Shown here piece by piece: positions 46,736 through 59,090 of a stretch of DNA of 64,000 bases. This stretch comes from Trogon surrucura (taxonomy: Eukaryota > Chordata > Aves > Trogoniformes > Trogonidae), in contig CM036617.1 in NCBI GenBank assembly GCA_020746105.1, forward strand, positions 172,450,412 through 172,514,411, in the 5' to 3' direction. The translations under genes were made by a program, and so were the position numbers. The notes beneath the pieces were generated by a model, which saw only the letters and a list, made by a program, of their open reading frames with translations, ran no database searches and was not told where the DNA came from. Every line of letters starts with the position of its first letter. The stretch's first letter is position 1.

Positions 46736-47469
46736 TGAGAATCTCACGAACGTCAAGGAAATCCCAGTATCAGTACAGATTGGGTCATGAATGGGTTGAG
46801 ATCAGCCATGTAGAGAAGGACTTTGAGATACTGGTGGATGAAAAATTGGATTGCCAGTGGCATCCTGGGTGGCATCAGAAGAAGTGTGGCCAGCAGGACA
46901 AGGGAGGTGATTCTCCCTCCCTGCTCTTCATGAGACTTCAATTGCAGTGCTGTGTTCAGCTCTGGAGTCCCCCAGCATAAGAAAGCCATGGACCTGTTAG
47001 AGTGGGTCCAGAGGAGGGCCACGAAAACTGTCGGAGGGCTGGGATACCTCTCCCATGAAGAAAGGCTGAGAAAATTGGGTTAGTTCCACCTGAAGAAGAG
47101 AATGCTTCAGGGAGACCTTTTTAAAACCTTTCAGTATATATATTTATATATATATATTTCAGTATATATTGAGAGAGACGTTTTAGCAGGGTCTGTAGTG
47201 ATTGGACAAGGGACAACAGTTTTAAACTGAAAGAGGGTAGCTTTAGGTTGGATATAAGGAAGATGTTAGTCTTGTCATGGGGGGTGAGACACTGGAACAA
47301 GTTGCCCAAAGAAGTTGTGGATGCTCCATCACTGGAAGTGATCTAGACCAAGTTGAGTAAGACTTCGAGCAAACTGATCTAGTGAAAGATGTCCCCACTC
47401 ACGACAGGAGGATTGAACTAGATGTTCTTTAAGGTCCTTTCCAATTAAAACCATTTTGTGATTCCATAT
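46736..47469 (+). mobile_element. CR1 LINE 3' fragment (plus strand), with internal AT expansion
   Basis: Starting near 46736 the sequence follows the CR1 ORF2 C-terminus (QYQYRLGHEWVEISHVEKDF, then shifted frames with ERLRKLG-type remnants). It continues into the 3' end (AGGTTGGATATAAGGAAGAT, GGATTGAACTAGATGTTC, ATTTTGTGATTCC). The body is internally deleted near 46860-46900. A TA tract at 47134-47170 interrupts it, flanked by two TTTCAGTATATAT copies. It cannot be functional. Confidence 0.9.
47134..47170. repeat. TA-rich microsatellite inside CR1
   Basis: Mostly TA dinucleotides, flanked by a direct repeat TTTCAGTATATAT (47129 and 47157). It probably grew from a TATAAATAT word in the CR1 body. 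Confidence 0.75.
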
Positions 47470-48222
47470 GTAGCACCAGGGCGCTGAGTACACCAAGAGG
47501 CTCTTGCTGGCATGACCATTCTCTTCCAGAGCATCTGCCTACCTAGACATCTACTTTTCGTTGTCCCGGGAGCTACATTTAAGCTCAGGTCCTTGGTCTT
47601 TCCCTAAGTTCGTTGTCATGATTCAGCAAGAGAGGGCAGCTACACAAGGGAAGGCAAACTGGGAGCTAGCAGTTACACAAGACATGGCAGCAACCTTACA
47701 AGCAAGACGCATAGAACCGCAGCACCTAATGAGGAACAGAGCTCTTCTGGTGACTGTAACTAGGGCTGGTCAGCCATCCAGTGCCAGATGTCTATGAAGT
47801 AGGCAAGTCCAAAGTCAATCTCAGATATTAAGTCAATGAAATAATGTCAGATACAAAAATAGGCAGAGCATACCCACAACACAGCTAGGCCTAGGGGTTC
47901 ATCTTGAATACAGATGATGAGCCAATGGGTAGGGTAGCATGGCTAAAGAACATGGATGAAGCTTGTCAGAGCAATCAGAGCCTGCTGGTGTGCTCAAGGC
48001 CTGCAACATCCTCTTTTGTCACATATGGAGCTTGCAGAAGTCCCCAGTCACTCCATCTGCTTTCTTTGCAGGCCTGAAAATGCAGGAAAAAAAAAATCCA
48101 TTCTTCTCTGAGGACGCTCTTGGCTCCAGGCTTAACAGACAGTTCAGACATTTATTAGGCTGAGAGGCACAGAGGCATGGATTGAAAGTTTCAACGCGAG
48201 TGAATTAGTAGCCCTAACGCTG

Positions 48223-48343
48223 TTTTGAGATGTAAATATTTATTTTGAGATGTAAATATCTTCTGATTATGTAAATATCTGGTTTTTGATAATGTCAATA
48301 TCTATTTTGAGATGTAAACAATGTTTTGAGATGTAAATATTTA
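48223..48343 (+). repeat. Minisatellite, about 20-bp unit, six copies
   Basis: Copies start at 48223, 48243, 48263, 48283, 48305 and 48324. The consensus is close to TTTTGAGATGTAAATATNTA. Copies 1, 2 and 6 are nearly identical; copies 3 and 4 are degenerate; copy 5 has AAACAATG at its end. The array lies in the DCN-LUM intergenic region. Confidence 0.88.
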
Positions 48344-49199
48344 ACAAGTCATCAGTTGTGGCTTTCAAGAGAAGGATGCTCATTGGGAAAGAAAGCACCT
48401 TCTTCTCTTCACCATGTTTTGAATCAAAATGCTGTGGGCTATCACCTGCACTTCTATTCCCCACTTACTTGAAAGAATGACACATTTTTCCTAGAAAAGT
48501 CAGGGGTCTGAGACAACACAAATCTCTGATGAGTCTGGACTTAAGGGAAGTGGGGATGAAGAACCAGCCTTGCTCCCTCGAGTACATATGCATGCCCCAA
48601 AGAAACCCTCTTACTAAGTCTCAGAAAGAGGGAAAAGTAAATCTCAGAAGGACAGAAGAAAAGCAGCAAAGCCTCACCAAAATTCTTTTACAGAAGGTAT
48701 GGATCTTTCTAATGTGATTGATCTGTTTATATCGGGGTTTTTTTGACACCAAGAACTCTCAGGGTTATTCAATGATTGTTGTGCTAAACATTCCATAATA
48801 AACGCAGGGATTTAACTCCAAAAATACAGTGTAAAACCCTTCTGTACATGAGCGAAGTTATTAAAAAAAAATGTGATGTTCAGCTCTGGAAACAAGAAGG
48901 ACCCATTCTGCTTTCATGAGACTGGAATAGGAGCAATGGATTTTGCTTTACCACAGCTAGCTAGCTGTGTTATCAAAGCTATCTATGGGATAGGAACATG
49001 ACCTAAATTATGGTGTTGCTCACCGGCACTTCTGTAGCTAAGTTTGTGTCAGCAGTTCTATGTGAAACCAGCTTTTCCAGTTAAAATTATTACTCTAAAG
49101 CTTGGAATCAGATCTTATTTCTGAAACATATTTCTTTCTCTTTTGAAAATGGAAAACTATCCATTCTATTCTTCAAAACTTCAGTGCAAAGCAAGAGTG

Positions 49200-49238
49200 A
49201 CATGCATACACACATACACACATACATGAAATACACAA
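49200..49238. repeat. CA/TA-rich short tandem repeat
   Basis: Repeated CATACACA words (ACACATACACACATACATG) form an imperfect tetranucleotide/dinucleotide tract. Confidence 0.6.
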
Positions 49239-52200
49239 ACATTTTAAGAAAATGGTGAAAACAATGAAATTATAATTTCATAAAATTCAAATTGTTGATC
49301 AGCTGATGCCATCAGACCTTAGGATCAAAATATTTGTTTTCTTACTGATGTCTCATATTATAGTCCAGAGTCTAAAACTACATCTTTATTACTAAGTGAA
49401 ATCATGCCATTTTATAACTCTGGACCAACTAGCATGACTTAGCTCCATCTCTGCTGTCGTGCCTGATGGAAGATGAATTCTGTAGAAAAAAAATAATCTG
49501 GAAATCAATTCCTAATTGTTTGTATTAGAGCATTAATTGCTTAATTATCCTCACTGTTGAGAGTGAAGTCTCAGACCATGGCTAGTAACTGTTTGATTCA
49601 GGCTAGAATAATGGAAAAACCCATTCTAATAAATTAATACTATAATAGGTAGAACCTAAAGGGGAGGTAACTCATCCATTTGCTCGGATACAATTATTTT
49701 AAGTGTGGTGACATCAGTATCTTACATTGATCTATCCAAATATTGACAATGCTACTACCTGATTGTTAACTGAATGCTTTCCTACATTTTGTTTTCAGTT
49801 GTAATGCTTTCTTCAGCCCTTCATCATGAAATTTATTTCTGTCTTTTGATATCTTTGAACAACTGATAACATGGAGTTCTGATCTGACTAGAGTATTTGG
49901 AGGAGTTACAATATTTGATTTCAATGTTTTACTTTCCATACCTACAATCCAAAAGAAATTACAACCCAGCATTTGAAGAGAGAAGGAAAGAAATTTCCTC
50001 CGGTTTAGCTTTACATTGCTATTCCAAAAAGATGCAGCATCTTTGAAAATGTTATTCTTTTTTTTGTAGCATAATGTATCTATACAAGCAAAAGTAATTT
50101 TAGATATCAGGAAAACATGAACAAGACTACTGAGAAGCTAAAGGGGTAGATCTTGATTCCAGGTGTTGGTCCAAATCAGTTTACTATTTAGGAAACAAAC
50201 ATACATTTGTATAAATATACAGACACATAATTATCCAAATACAATTGCTAAGTGTTTACTAAACTCCAAAAAATACAAAGAGAAAAGAAAAAAGAGCCAG
50301 GTTAAGTAGGCAGAGATATAAAACGTATAGGAGGTAAACGAGAATACTTGGGAAGTTTTCTACGCTCCTTAATCAACACAGGATGAAGGAAATGTTGGTA
50401 AAGCTTGGCTCTTCTTGGGTTGAACAGAGAGTAAATTAAACCTTAACCACTCTTGTGCCAATTCAAAATTAACCTAGACAGCTTGTGATGCAAAATTTCT
50501 TGTTTCTCTCCTTTCCAATATCTATAAATTACACATTTACATATGAAATGTATTGAAAAGCTTTGCTTGACTAAAACTAAAGAAAACTGCTCAACGAGGA
50601 CTCAAGTGATGATCTGATGGAAACAGAGGACTGTCTTCTAAATTTTTATTTGACCCTTCAAAAAATACCCTCTTTTGGCTTTTTTATTAAGTTTTTTGGA
50701 GGTGGCAAGAGAATGGAAAATACCTGGGGAGGAATAGATCATGACTGTCTCCAGGCTTGTACATCTCATTTTGCTTGGCTCTATTTCTGTGGCATTTCTT
50801 TGCAAACATTGTGCTGAATACTCAGCTAAGAGAAGTCTACAGTGAAAATTGTCGGAGAAAATACGTTTCAGACAGTTTACACAAAATGAGGATATGACCT
50901 CACTCAGAGGAACTGGCTATCTCCTGGACTGCATCTCCAAGGGCCCAACTCAGATACCAAAACATAAGCGTCTAATGTCATTCTAGGGTGCTTAGAGGTG
51001 CCTGGCCTCCTGCCACTACTTCAGGACAGGACACGTCTGAGTTGTAGCAGCCAGCCCCCCTTGGATGTGCTGTACAGCCCAAGGCACGTCAGACAACAGT
51101 AGCTGCCTTTGCATCACCAGCTGACTGAAGCCCCTTGACTATAAATGCAGATGCCTTTTTATCAGGCACTGTGAGTCCTGTGCTTTGCCATCAGCTGCTG
51201 CTTGAAAAGGGTACAGGTCTTTAAAGTTCTTCCTCTTAACCTATAGAGATGAGCCAGACACCATAGAGCATCTCAGATGTTACTAGATGCCTACACCTAG
51301 GTAACTGAACACTGTTACTGTGTTTGTGTTAGAGAGTTGAATCACTCCCTAGGCTCCATAACTCTATTTACTAGACCCCCATTGACAATGAGGAATACTT
51401 CAACTTCTAGTACACATGGAGACATCTATGTTTGCTGTCTCTCAGGACCAAAGTGTGAGACACAGCATCTGAGAACATTTATAAAACAGGTTCTTCATTT
51501 CACAGAGAAGTGCAAGTAATCTTAATGAAATACAAGTTGGAGTAACTTATGAAATAAATAGCTTTTTTTAAGTGGAAATTTTATTTGATAAGTTGTTGCT
51601 CTGCAGCCTATAATAAGGCATTAGCAGTGTTTCTCAACACTGCACAATTCCTAAGACAAAAGGTATTTCATGCAGCATGAGGTAAGCCCACTCTGGACCT
51701 CCTTATGATGAATAAAGACAAGTTAATCACTGGATTGGAATCTGGTGGCTGCCAAAGATGACTATTTAATGTGGTCAAAAGCATATTTCCAGCCACTATT
51801 CCAGAGGAGCTCAACGTCCTCAAACAGGAAAAGGATGAGCAAATTTGTCTGGGAGGAAAAAATGAGAATAAAAATAAGAATACCTATACTTAAAAAGAAT
51901 TTAAGAGATTGTCCTTAAATACCTTTTCCCACCTGATTTTAGAACTAAAAGAGACCAATTTTAGCCATAAGCTTACTTGTTTCAGTAGAAAAGTGAAATG
52001 CAGTTGGAAGTGAAAAAAAAATATAGTATGAGTCATGAAGAGGAAATATAAAGCATATATAATAGTATCTCTGTACATATTAGTAATAATGCAATAATAA
52101 AACTGACTTGCACTGAAGATATGAGTGACAGATCAACAGACAGCAAGGCTAAAGTTAGTTGGAAGAAGATGAATTGTATGCTGAGAAGAATATATTCTAG

Positions 52201-52568
52201 TAAAGTTATAGAACCACAGCTAAACAGACACAAGACAACAGCTAGAAGTTAAATATGTAAAAACCCAAACCAAACCAAAACTTTTTTGCTTTGCATTTGG
52301 AGAGGAGTAGACTGATGTACTTTCAAAAACCTGATACACTTTTATCATATTAGGACTACTATATTCCTTCCAAAGGGAAAAAACCTAAATAATACTTGCT
52401 AGTGATGAACATCTTTAAATTAGGTTGTCATAATAATTTGTACAAAAACTAGAAAACACCCAAAATTTTCATATAGGAAATCATGGTTATATCGCCTGGA
52501 GCAATAAGTGTTTTGTTGAACAGCAGTACAGAGGTAAAGGATGAAGTTTAATGGCTTGTGTTATACCG

Positions 52569-52610
52569 CAGGTTGGGGTAGATGACATAACATCCCTTCT
52601 GACCTTGAAC
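52569..52610 (+). mobile_element. Decayed CR1-like 3' end (weak)
   Basis: CAGGTTGGGGTAGATGACAT followed by CATCCCTTCTGACCTTGAA follows the CR1 3' consensus order (GGTTGG-A-TAGATGA, then GGTCCCTTCCAACCTT). Only about 40 bp are legible, so this is tentative. Confidence 0.45.
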
Positions 52611-55564
52611 AGGTCCATATTCCAGGGCCATCTGACTTTCTTTTATATGCAGATCAGCACATTTTAAATGCTGTAACACAAAGTACGGTATGTATGTACA
52701 TATAGGAATATGTTTTAAAAACATCATCTTTCTTCCATCTGTGCAGTTTTTATCATAGAAGAGCTTCGAATCAACTCAAAGGAATTTTGCCTTTGAGAAT
52801 TTGAATCAAATTAATTGCAGTCTAGCAAAAAAAACCAGTCTGAAAAGCAATGGAGAGGAGGTTAACAGTACTAGAATATAGACACTGTCAAGTTTGAAAC
52901 AAAACAGTGAGCAATTTCTCAGAATGACAAAAACAAGGATTCATGGTCAACTAAAATATCTGTTGTGGTCTGCTAATAAGTTGTACCGCTATTGCCATTT
53001 TTGTAAATTTCCAAAGCTGTTATTTCCTTTTTAGGAGAAAGGAAAAGAAGGACTTGGATCACCACAAATTTTGTAATGCTTATAGTATGTGGTCTAGCAC
53101 TTTCCACTTAACGTGAAAGTGCAGGGTAGAGGCTGAACAAATAAAATTTCAATTTGCAGGAATGGAAGTCTTCAGATGAAAAAATAATAAGCACCTACAA
53201 CCTTCAGAATCTGGAACTGAATTGTTTTTAGTGGAACTCATTTAATGTGAGTCAGCCTTAAGTAATATTTTCAAAATGCTGCAGGACTTCACAAAAACAT
53301 TTAACTAATTAGTACGGGAAATTTGAGTCAATATCATGTTTATATTTATTCTCTCTGTATAGGTAAATAGGCTATATTTCATTATTTAGAGATATGGAAA
53401 ACATCATTCCTAAACATTATTCTACCTCTTCATAATTAAGGAGCTTGCTATATGTTTCCTGTTGAATGGCCTTTTCCCTTAGTGGAGATACCTTTACCTT
53501 CTGCTCCAGGTAGTCCATTAAAATGAACTCACCTTCACTGAGAGTAATATTTAATTTAAATTATGAGTGAACATTGCAGAAAGTCACTACTGATTTTATG
53601 TGGCAATGTGAAAAGTTCCACAAGCACTTTTGGAGGGGATATATATTCCTATGACCCAGATATCCTACTCTTAATTTTGGGCACCCAAATCTATTGATTT
53701 TTAGGATACACATATGTGTACCGGATGTGTACATAGGTTTAAGACTAAAAAGCAGCAGTCGGTTTAGGTAATATATGTTAGGATTTAGTACCTTGAGTCT
53801 TTTTTGGGAAAAAGGGGATTAAAAGCAAACAGACTGGGAGCAGTTTCCATTCATGCAGAGTTGCAAAGAAGTTATAAAGAAGATAGTTTTCCAGGAGAGA
53901 AAAAGGCAGAAGGGATATGACTGATGAACAAAGAGACAAAATAGTGACACTGTAGTTTAACATTATTTGAAGGCTGGATTTCACCCACTGCAAACTAATA
54001 TACTTGTAGTGAGCTCTGCTTTCCGATTCTTTCACTGCAGCCTACCAGACTTCTTGGCCATCTCCAGCCATGAAAATATGAATTAATAAGAAAGATGTTT
54101 CAAGTCAACTAAAAGGAATATTTCTGTTCATGTATCGCAAGACAAAGAAAACTAGACAAGTATAGGTTTTAATCACATTTTCCATCAGATAAAAGTTAAT
54201 AAATAGAGAATAAGGTGTCCCTTTCAACCCAATGCATTCTTCGCAGCTTAATTAGAAATTAATTTTCTTGCTGTAAAGGTGAAATATCAATATGTCCTGA
54301 CATCATCAGACCTGAAGCATATTAATAACCATATTTTGACTTAGATGTCATAAATGAATTTACACATTATTTTGTATATTCCCTGGAAATTAGCTAGATT
54401 ATGTTCACATGTTTAAAGACTTATGAGAGATATCAAAAAAAAAAAAAGAAAAAGAAAGAAGAAATCACCTTCTGCTGTAGAAGAAGCCATACCTCCATTT
54501 GCTGGACTTTAGTCCTTACCTGCTCTCCCAAATGGAGTCTTCATGAGTCAGAACAGTAAGATTAGGAAACCATGTAAGATGACGATGAAGGGACAGTATT
54601 AAATAACAGAGTGGAGAGATGGCAAAAATCTTACCAAAGAAAAGGGAAGATCTGTTGGTTTGTATCTTATTCTTGGAAGTCATCTTGACTGTGCAATTTA
54701 TATATGTAATTTAAAACAATCAGCAAGACAGGAACTATATGAATGGAAAAATATCAGCTGAACTTTATGAGACCCAAGTTTTTACCATATGTTAATTGCA
54801 CAATATCATCATATTTGTTGAATAAGATTCTTCTACAAATTATGCTTTGTTTTTCTGTTAATAGAGTGAGAAAAAGTTCTATACTGGACCTAGAGAAATC
54901 AATGTAATAAACAACTGTTGCATAAATGGAACTGTACCAGAAACATATTAAGCCTGCATCATCCTGTGCTTTCATCCAGCGTACAATTCTGTCTGTAACG
55001 CAAACGTAAAACTACGTCTATTACTGAAAGATCAATATGTGTATTAATTTTGTTGTAATACTAAGCTTGTTCTTCAAAACAAGTCCTTAATCAGAAAAAA
55101 CACATCTATTGCCTTTCCTGTGAATTTTAAGTCTTTTTATACACGTTATGTTGAATCACTCAGCTTGCTGTTCCTTCTACAGAGCAAGCCTCAGTACTGC
55201 CTTAAAGGGCATCTTTCAAAAAATTTTGTCTTTATTCCACTTGACCTGCTGAATGCTCCTATTTATTACCCTGTTTGCAGTCAAGGAGACAGTTTAGGTT
55301 TTCCTTGGTCAGCTGAAACTAGCAAAATAATTTTCAGAAAAGTATCATGCTGTGCATGAGAAACCCCATCTGGTCTCCGTTCATCCACACGCAGAGCAAC
55401 AACAACTTTGTCCACGTCTCCATTTCTCATTCTGATACCACACACACTTCTACACCTACTCTAGATTAATTCACCAGCGTAATCTCACTGATTCATATTC
55501 ACTTATTTGCATCATTCAAACAGTAATGCAGTTATGGTCTGTCATCAGCATGTTTCCTGATGTG

Positions 55565-55900
55565 TAAGTGGTTCTCCCACACCGGGAGGACAGGCAGGAT
55601 GTCAGAACATCAAAAAGAGCAACATTCACCCCCTACGGCTGCCACTGGCAGTTGGCACGCTGTCTGGACCAAAGTCGTTTGGTAACTGTGCTACCGTGGA
55701 AGCACAGAGCTCTGCAATCCTTTGATGTCCTTCCTGTTGTTGGTGAAGGGCGCTGAATTCAGCCGGTGTCCCCGTAACCTGCACTGGCACAGAGGCCCAG
55801 AGGCATCAGCAGCGGATTTTGGGGGAAGTCCATATCAAGGCGCTTCTTCTTCAGGAAGCTGTTAAGGATCTCCAGCCCAGCCACATCACGCACCATGACT
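55565..55900. other. CpG-rich patch 1.1 kb upstream of LUM exon 1
   Basis: About eleven CpGs occur in 335 bp amid CpG-poor DNA. The minus strand has an open stretch of about 47 codons at its right end (starts MVRDVAGLEILNSFL, then KKKRLDMDF) that stops at TGA near 55753. I do not recognise the peptide. It could be a processed pseudogene fragment, a regulatory CpG patch, or an unnamed repeat. Confidence 0.3.
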
Positions 55901-56936
55901 TTTCATCAAGGTAGCCATCTGATAACAGACAAAAAAGCCTGATGTGTACCCACAGCAACTACAGTCAAATAAAATTAAACACACAAGTCACGTTTAAACA
56001 GCTTGTGTCTTACGTTTATCCTCATCCAGTTTTATAAGGTAGAGTCTGCATCTCATAAAAAGGGAAGACATCCACCATTTAGAGGTAAGGAAAGGTTCTT
56101 ATGGAAACATTATAACCCACTTTAAATGGTTACTGTCTTAGTGCATTATTTTTTGGCACTGCCTGGTGAAAATAACATCTCATCTCAGCCTTAAGATGCA
56201 TTCTTGAACTATATCCATGGAATAAGAAACAGACAACGTAAAGCTGAGTAGTTCCAGATTCTGAAAAGCAGGAGAAAGCTGTAAGTGCAAAAATGAACAA
56301 ATGTATAAAGTGAGTTTACAGTAACTGCTGAAAAACCATTCCTGGGATGTTTTTTTATTAAACAAACATACATTCAATTGCCAAAGAAAATGTCCAGACC
56401 AAGTAAATTCTAATGCTTTTCAGAAGAAACTTTGAACTTGGTATTTAATTTTGTAAAAAGGGTTATAATTTAAAGATAACCATCCATCTTTGGTTCTGAT
56501 ACTTAAGCTAAAACTTTCATTAAGTATATTTTACTGTGGACATAAGATAGTTAAAGAAAAAAGCAGAAAAATGAATGAGTCACTTGGCTAAAAGGCACAG
56601 CAGCATTGAGGTCTGAGTGCTATTTGTTAGCTCATGTCTAGCAGTATAAAATAAGTTGGAAAGCAAAAGTCTGTTTGCAATTTGGTTTACAATCTAAAAT
56701 GCTTTCCCTCTAAAATAAAAAAAAAATCCTTGTCTAAGGCTATGGCTAGTGGTCTAAACTTTCTCAGGTTTGTGAAACACTGATTATTCTCGCATCCCAC
56801 AGGAATAACAGATGGGCTGTCCTTGTGCAAAATATGGTATCCACCTGCACTTCATTAGAGAGCTGCATTTTTGTACATGCCACACCACAAGATCACCATG
56901 ATGACATAGCAGCTTCAGAGAACAGCGTGACTAGGG

Positions 56937-56973
56937 CTTTTTTTTTTTTTTTTCCTTTTTTTTTTTCCCTCTT
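56937..56973 (+). promoter_or_regulatory. LUM: Homopyrimidine tract at the LUM promoter
   Basis: 37 consecutive pyrimidines (C, T16, CC, T11, CCC, T, C, TT) end directly before the inferred start of LUM exon 1. No clear TATA box is seen at the usual distance. Homopurine/homopyrimidine tracts are known in SLRP promoters, for example in mammalian DCN. The role here is inference. Confidence 0.4.
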
Positions 56974-56974
56974 G

Positions 56975-57093
56975 TAACACAGAGGATCTGGCAGACTTTT
57001 ACCTCCTGACACTGTTTACAGCATATATTGGTCGATACAGCCCCTTATTGCATCTGCTCTGGGAATTAAAGAAAGCAGCTTCAAGGCAGTAAG
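56975..57093 (+). other. LUM: LUM exon 1 (non-coding 5' leader)
   Basis: The words ATCTGGCAG, ACAGCATATATTGG, GCATCTGCT and GAATTAA-GAAAGCAG, then CAAG-CAGTAAG, occur in the same order as in the mammalian LUM 5' leader as I remember it. A consensus donor (AAG|GTAAGTG) follows at 57093/57094. It pairs with the acceptor of LUM exon 2 at 60113-60114. The 5' end is approximate. Confidence 0.78.
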
Positions 57094-58462
57094 GTAAGTG
57101 CTGCTGCATGTTTTAACCGTAATGTTCAGCTATTTAAATGTAGCTGTAATGGAAATGTGAAAACATGTCATGATAAGTTTGCCAATTTGTAAATTGAACA
57201 CAAATCAACAGTTGCTTAGTGGATTTGCTTTCTCAGTTTCCTTAAAAACAACCTCACATATTTTGTGTACCAATATTGCACTTTTTTACAGTTTCTTTTG
57301 TTCTGCTTCAAAAGAAGAGTTGATGTACAGTACAAAAAATTTGTAAGACGAGTCACTGCTTACTTCTTCATTCATAATCTATTAGTAAGACCTCCACTCC
57401 ATTTGTTAAATAATTTTGCTTCATTTTGCAAAAAGACAAGCTATTATGACATTTAAATAATCAATCAAGTAAACAATGATAGAAAAATTATAGGTGTTTT
57501 GAAATGTTTTTTTTTTTATTTAAAACATTTTAAATATACTATTGAAACTTTAAAATCTTTTTCAAACTGTATAAGATGTTATGCTGCAGGCAGAATTAGT
57601 TATATTTATTTAGTTATATTTATTACTATTGGTGTATTTATTTTGTTTCACAACAACTTCAGAATTAAGGTAGTGTAGACTAGCTCCAAAATAGTGTGAA
57701 TAGTTTATCTGCTCTACTGTAGTAAGAATTTTTCCAAAATCATGGACTTGCCACTTCATATGTTTTGACAAGTTGCCTGAGCAACTTCACAAATATTTTC
57801 ACAGGTATTTTACAACACAACTGGTTAGAACAAACGCAATTAGTTCAAGCATGCTTATGCTATAAGATAAACATCTAATAATGTATTCTGATTTTAGTTT
57901 TTGGATTCATATAGCTCAGTGCAGCAAATAAACATGTGTGACAAATCCATTTACCTTTTATACTTGTGACAGAGAAACAGATAGTTGAACAAGAGATCCA
58001 CGAATAAAGCAAGTTAACTACACTGCATATGTACTTTACTGTGATACTTTATGTCACACCCATGCTCATATGCCCTTGCACTATAGAATTGTCACTTACA
58101 TTTTAAAATATTGTTAATAAAATAATTCAAAACACTTGCTATCTAACTTTTCTAATTACTTGCAGGGTTCTGCAGAGCATTTAAATGTTATATATTATTT
58201 AAAAACTATCAGCCTACGATATCAATACTAGAATTTAGCATTACAGACATAATTTGAAACTAGAAGAACAATGGAATTTGAAGGAGGATGTTTATGCCAC
58301 TTTATCATTAGAGATCATAAAATGTTGCAGATGTGTAAAAATGTCACTGTAAAACCAAATAGTGTAGTCTAAGAAGTTCATCCATTGAATATAGAAGTAC
58401 TTAAATAGGATCAGATTTGGAGCTGAGTTATATCACTGTAATGCCCGTGTGTTCAGAGGACC

Positions 58463-58491
58463 TGTGCTGACTTACACCAGCAGGGGACTGG
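58463..58491. repeat. Possible ancient amniote repeat relic
   Basis: TGCTGACTTACACCAGCAGG resembles the GATTTACACCAGC-type core of an old repeat common in non-avian reptiles, as I remember it. Short and weak. Confidence 0.3.
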
Positions 58492-59054
58492 AGGTTGAGT
58501 TTGCGTGTTCTCATGCAGTAATGGAGACAAAGGAAATTATACTGGTAACTCATATTCCAAAGATTTGGTTTGGGATCAACATTGAAAAGATAAGCAATTG
58601 TCATCTTTATTCAGGGGACAGAAGCTTAACATCTAGCAGAGGGACTTTGTGGATAACTGACTGGAAATAACAGGAGAACATTTTAAAAAAAATCTTTGTG
58701 CTGTACTGCGTGAGATCAATTGGCTCTGTCTCTAGGTACTTTAATTGAAATTTTTGGCTGACTAGAACACGATGTGGCTTTTATCAAGTCAATAAAAGCA
58801 ATGAAATCTGGAACTAGGGAAGACTCTCTAGCTATGGCCAAGCATTTTAACACTATGTACTCTGTGTAACACTAAACAATGCCACACTTACTCTTCTGGA
58901 AGATTGCCCAGATCTGAGATCAATGTCTGGTGGTCTGTTTAGAGGCTTTACATGCTTTCTGAAATTCCTTGAGAACAAGAAGGTTCTAAGGATTTTCTTA
59001 ATCACCTCAGTCTCTGAATAGTAGTTGAGTAGACTGGGCTTTGTCTTTTAGCAT

Positions 59055-59090
59055 CGGTGAAAATCAGATTAAGCTCACTGACTTCAGTAA
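59055..59090. repeat. Possible ancient amniote repeat relic
   Basis: GGTGAAAATCAGATTAAGCT then CACTGACTTCAGT resembles the GTAAATCAG and TGACTTCAATGG modules of the same old repeat class. Tentative. Confidence 0.33.

Larger units (their letters stand above)
39176..56974. other. DCN-LUM intergenic region (17.8 kb)
   Basis: No protein-coding exon is recognisable on either strand. Named contents are alternative AATAAA motifs (39818, 40323), a CR1 fragment (41247-41838), a second CR1 (46736-47469), a 20-bp minisatellite (48223-48343), a CA/TA-rich patch (about 49200-49238), a decayed CR1-like piece (52569-52610), a CpG-rich patch (55565-55900) and the pyrimidine tract in front of LUM (56937-56973). 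The remainder is AT-rich unique DNA where corneal or connective-tissue enhancers might lie, but none can be pinpointed. Confidence 0.75.

Noticed and set aside
48952-48969. 18-bp perfect palindrome CACAGCTAGCTAGCTGTG as an operator-like site
   Set aside because: A palindrome of this size is expected about once in a few hundred kilobases by chance, and nothing around it suggests a function.
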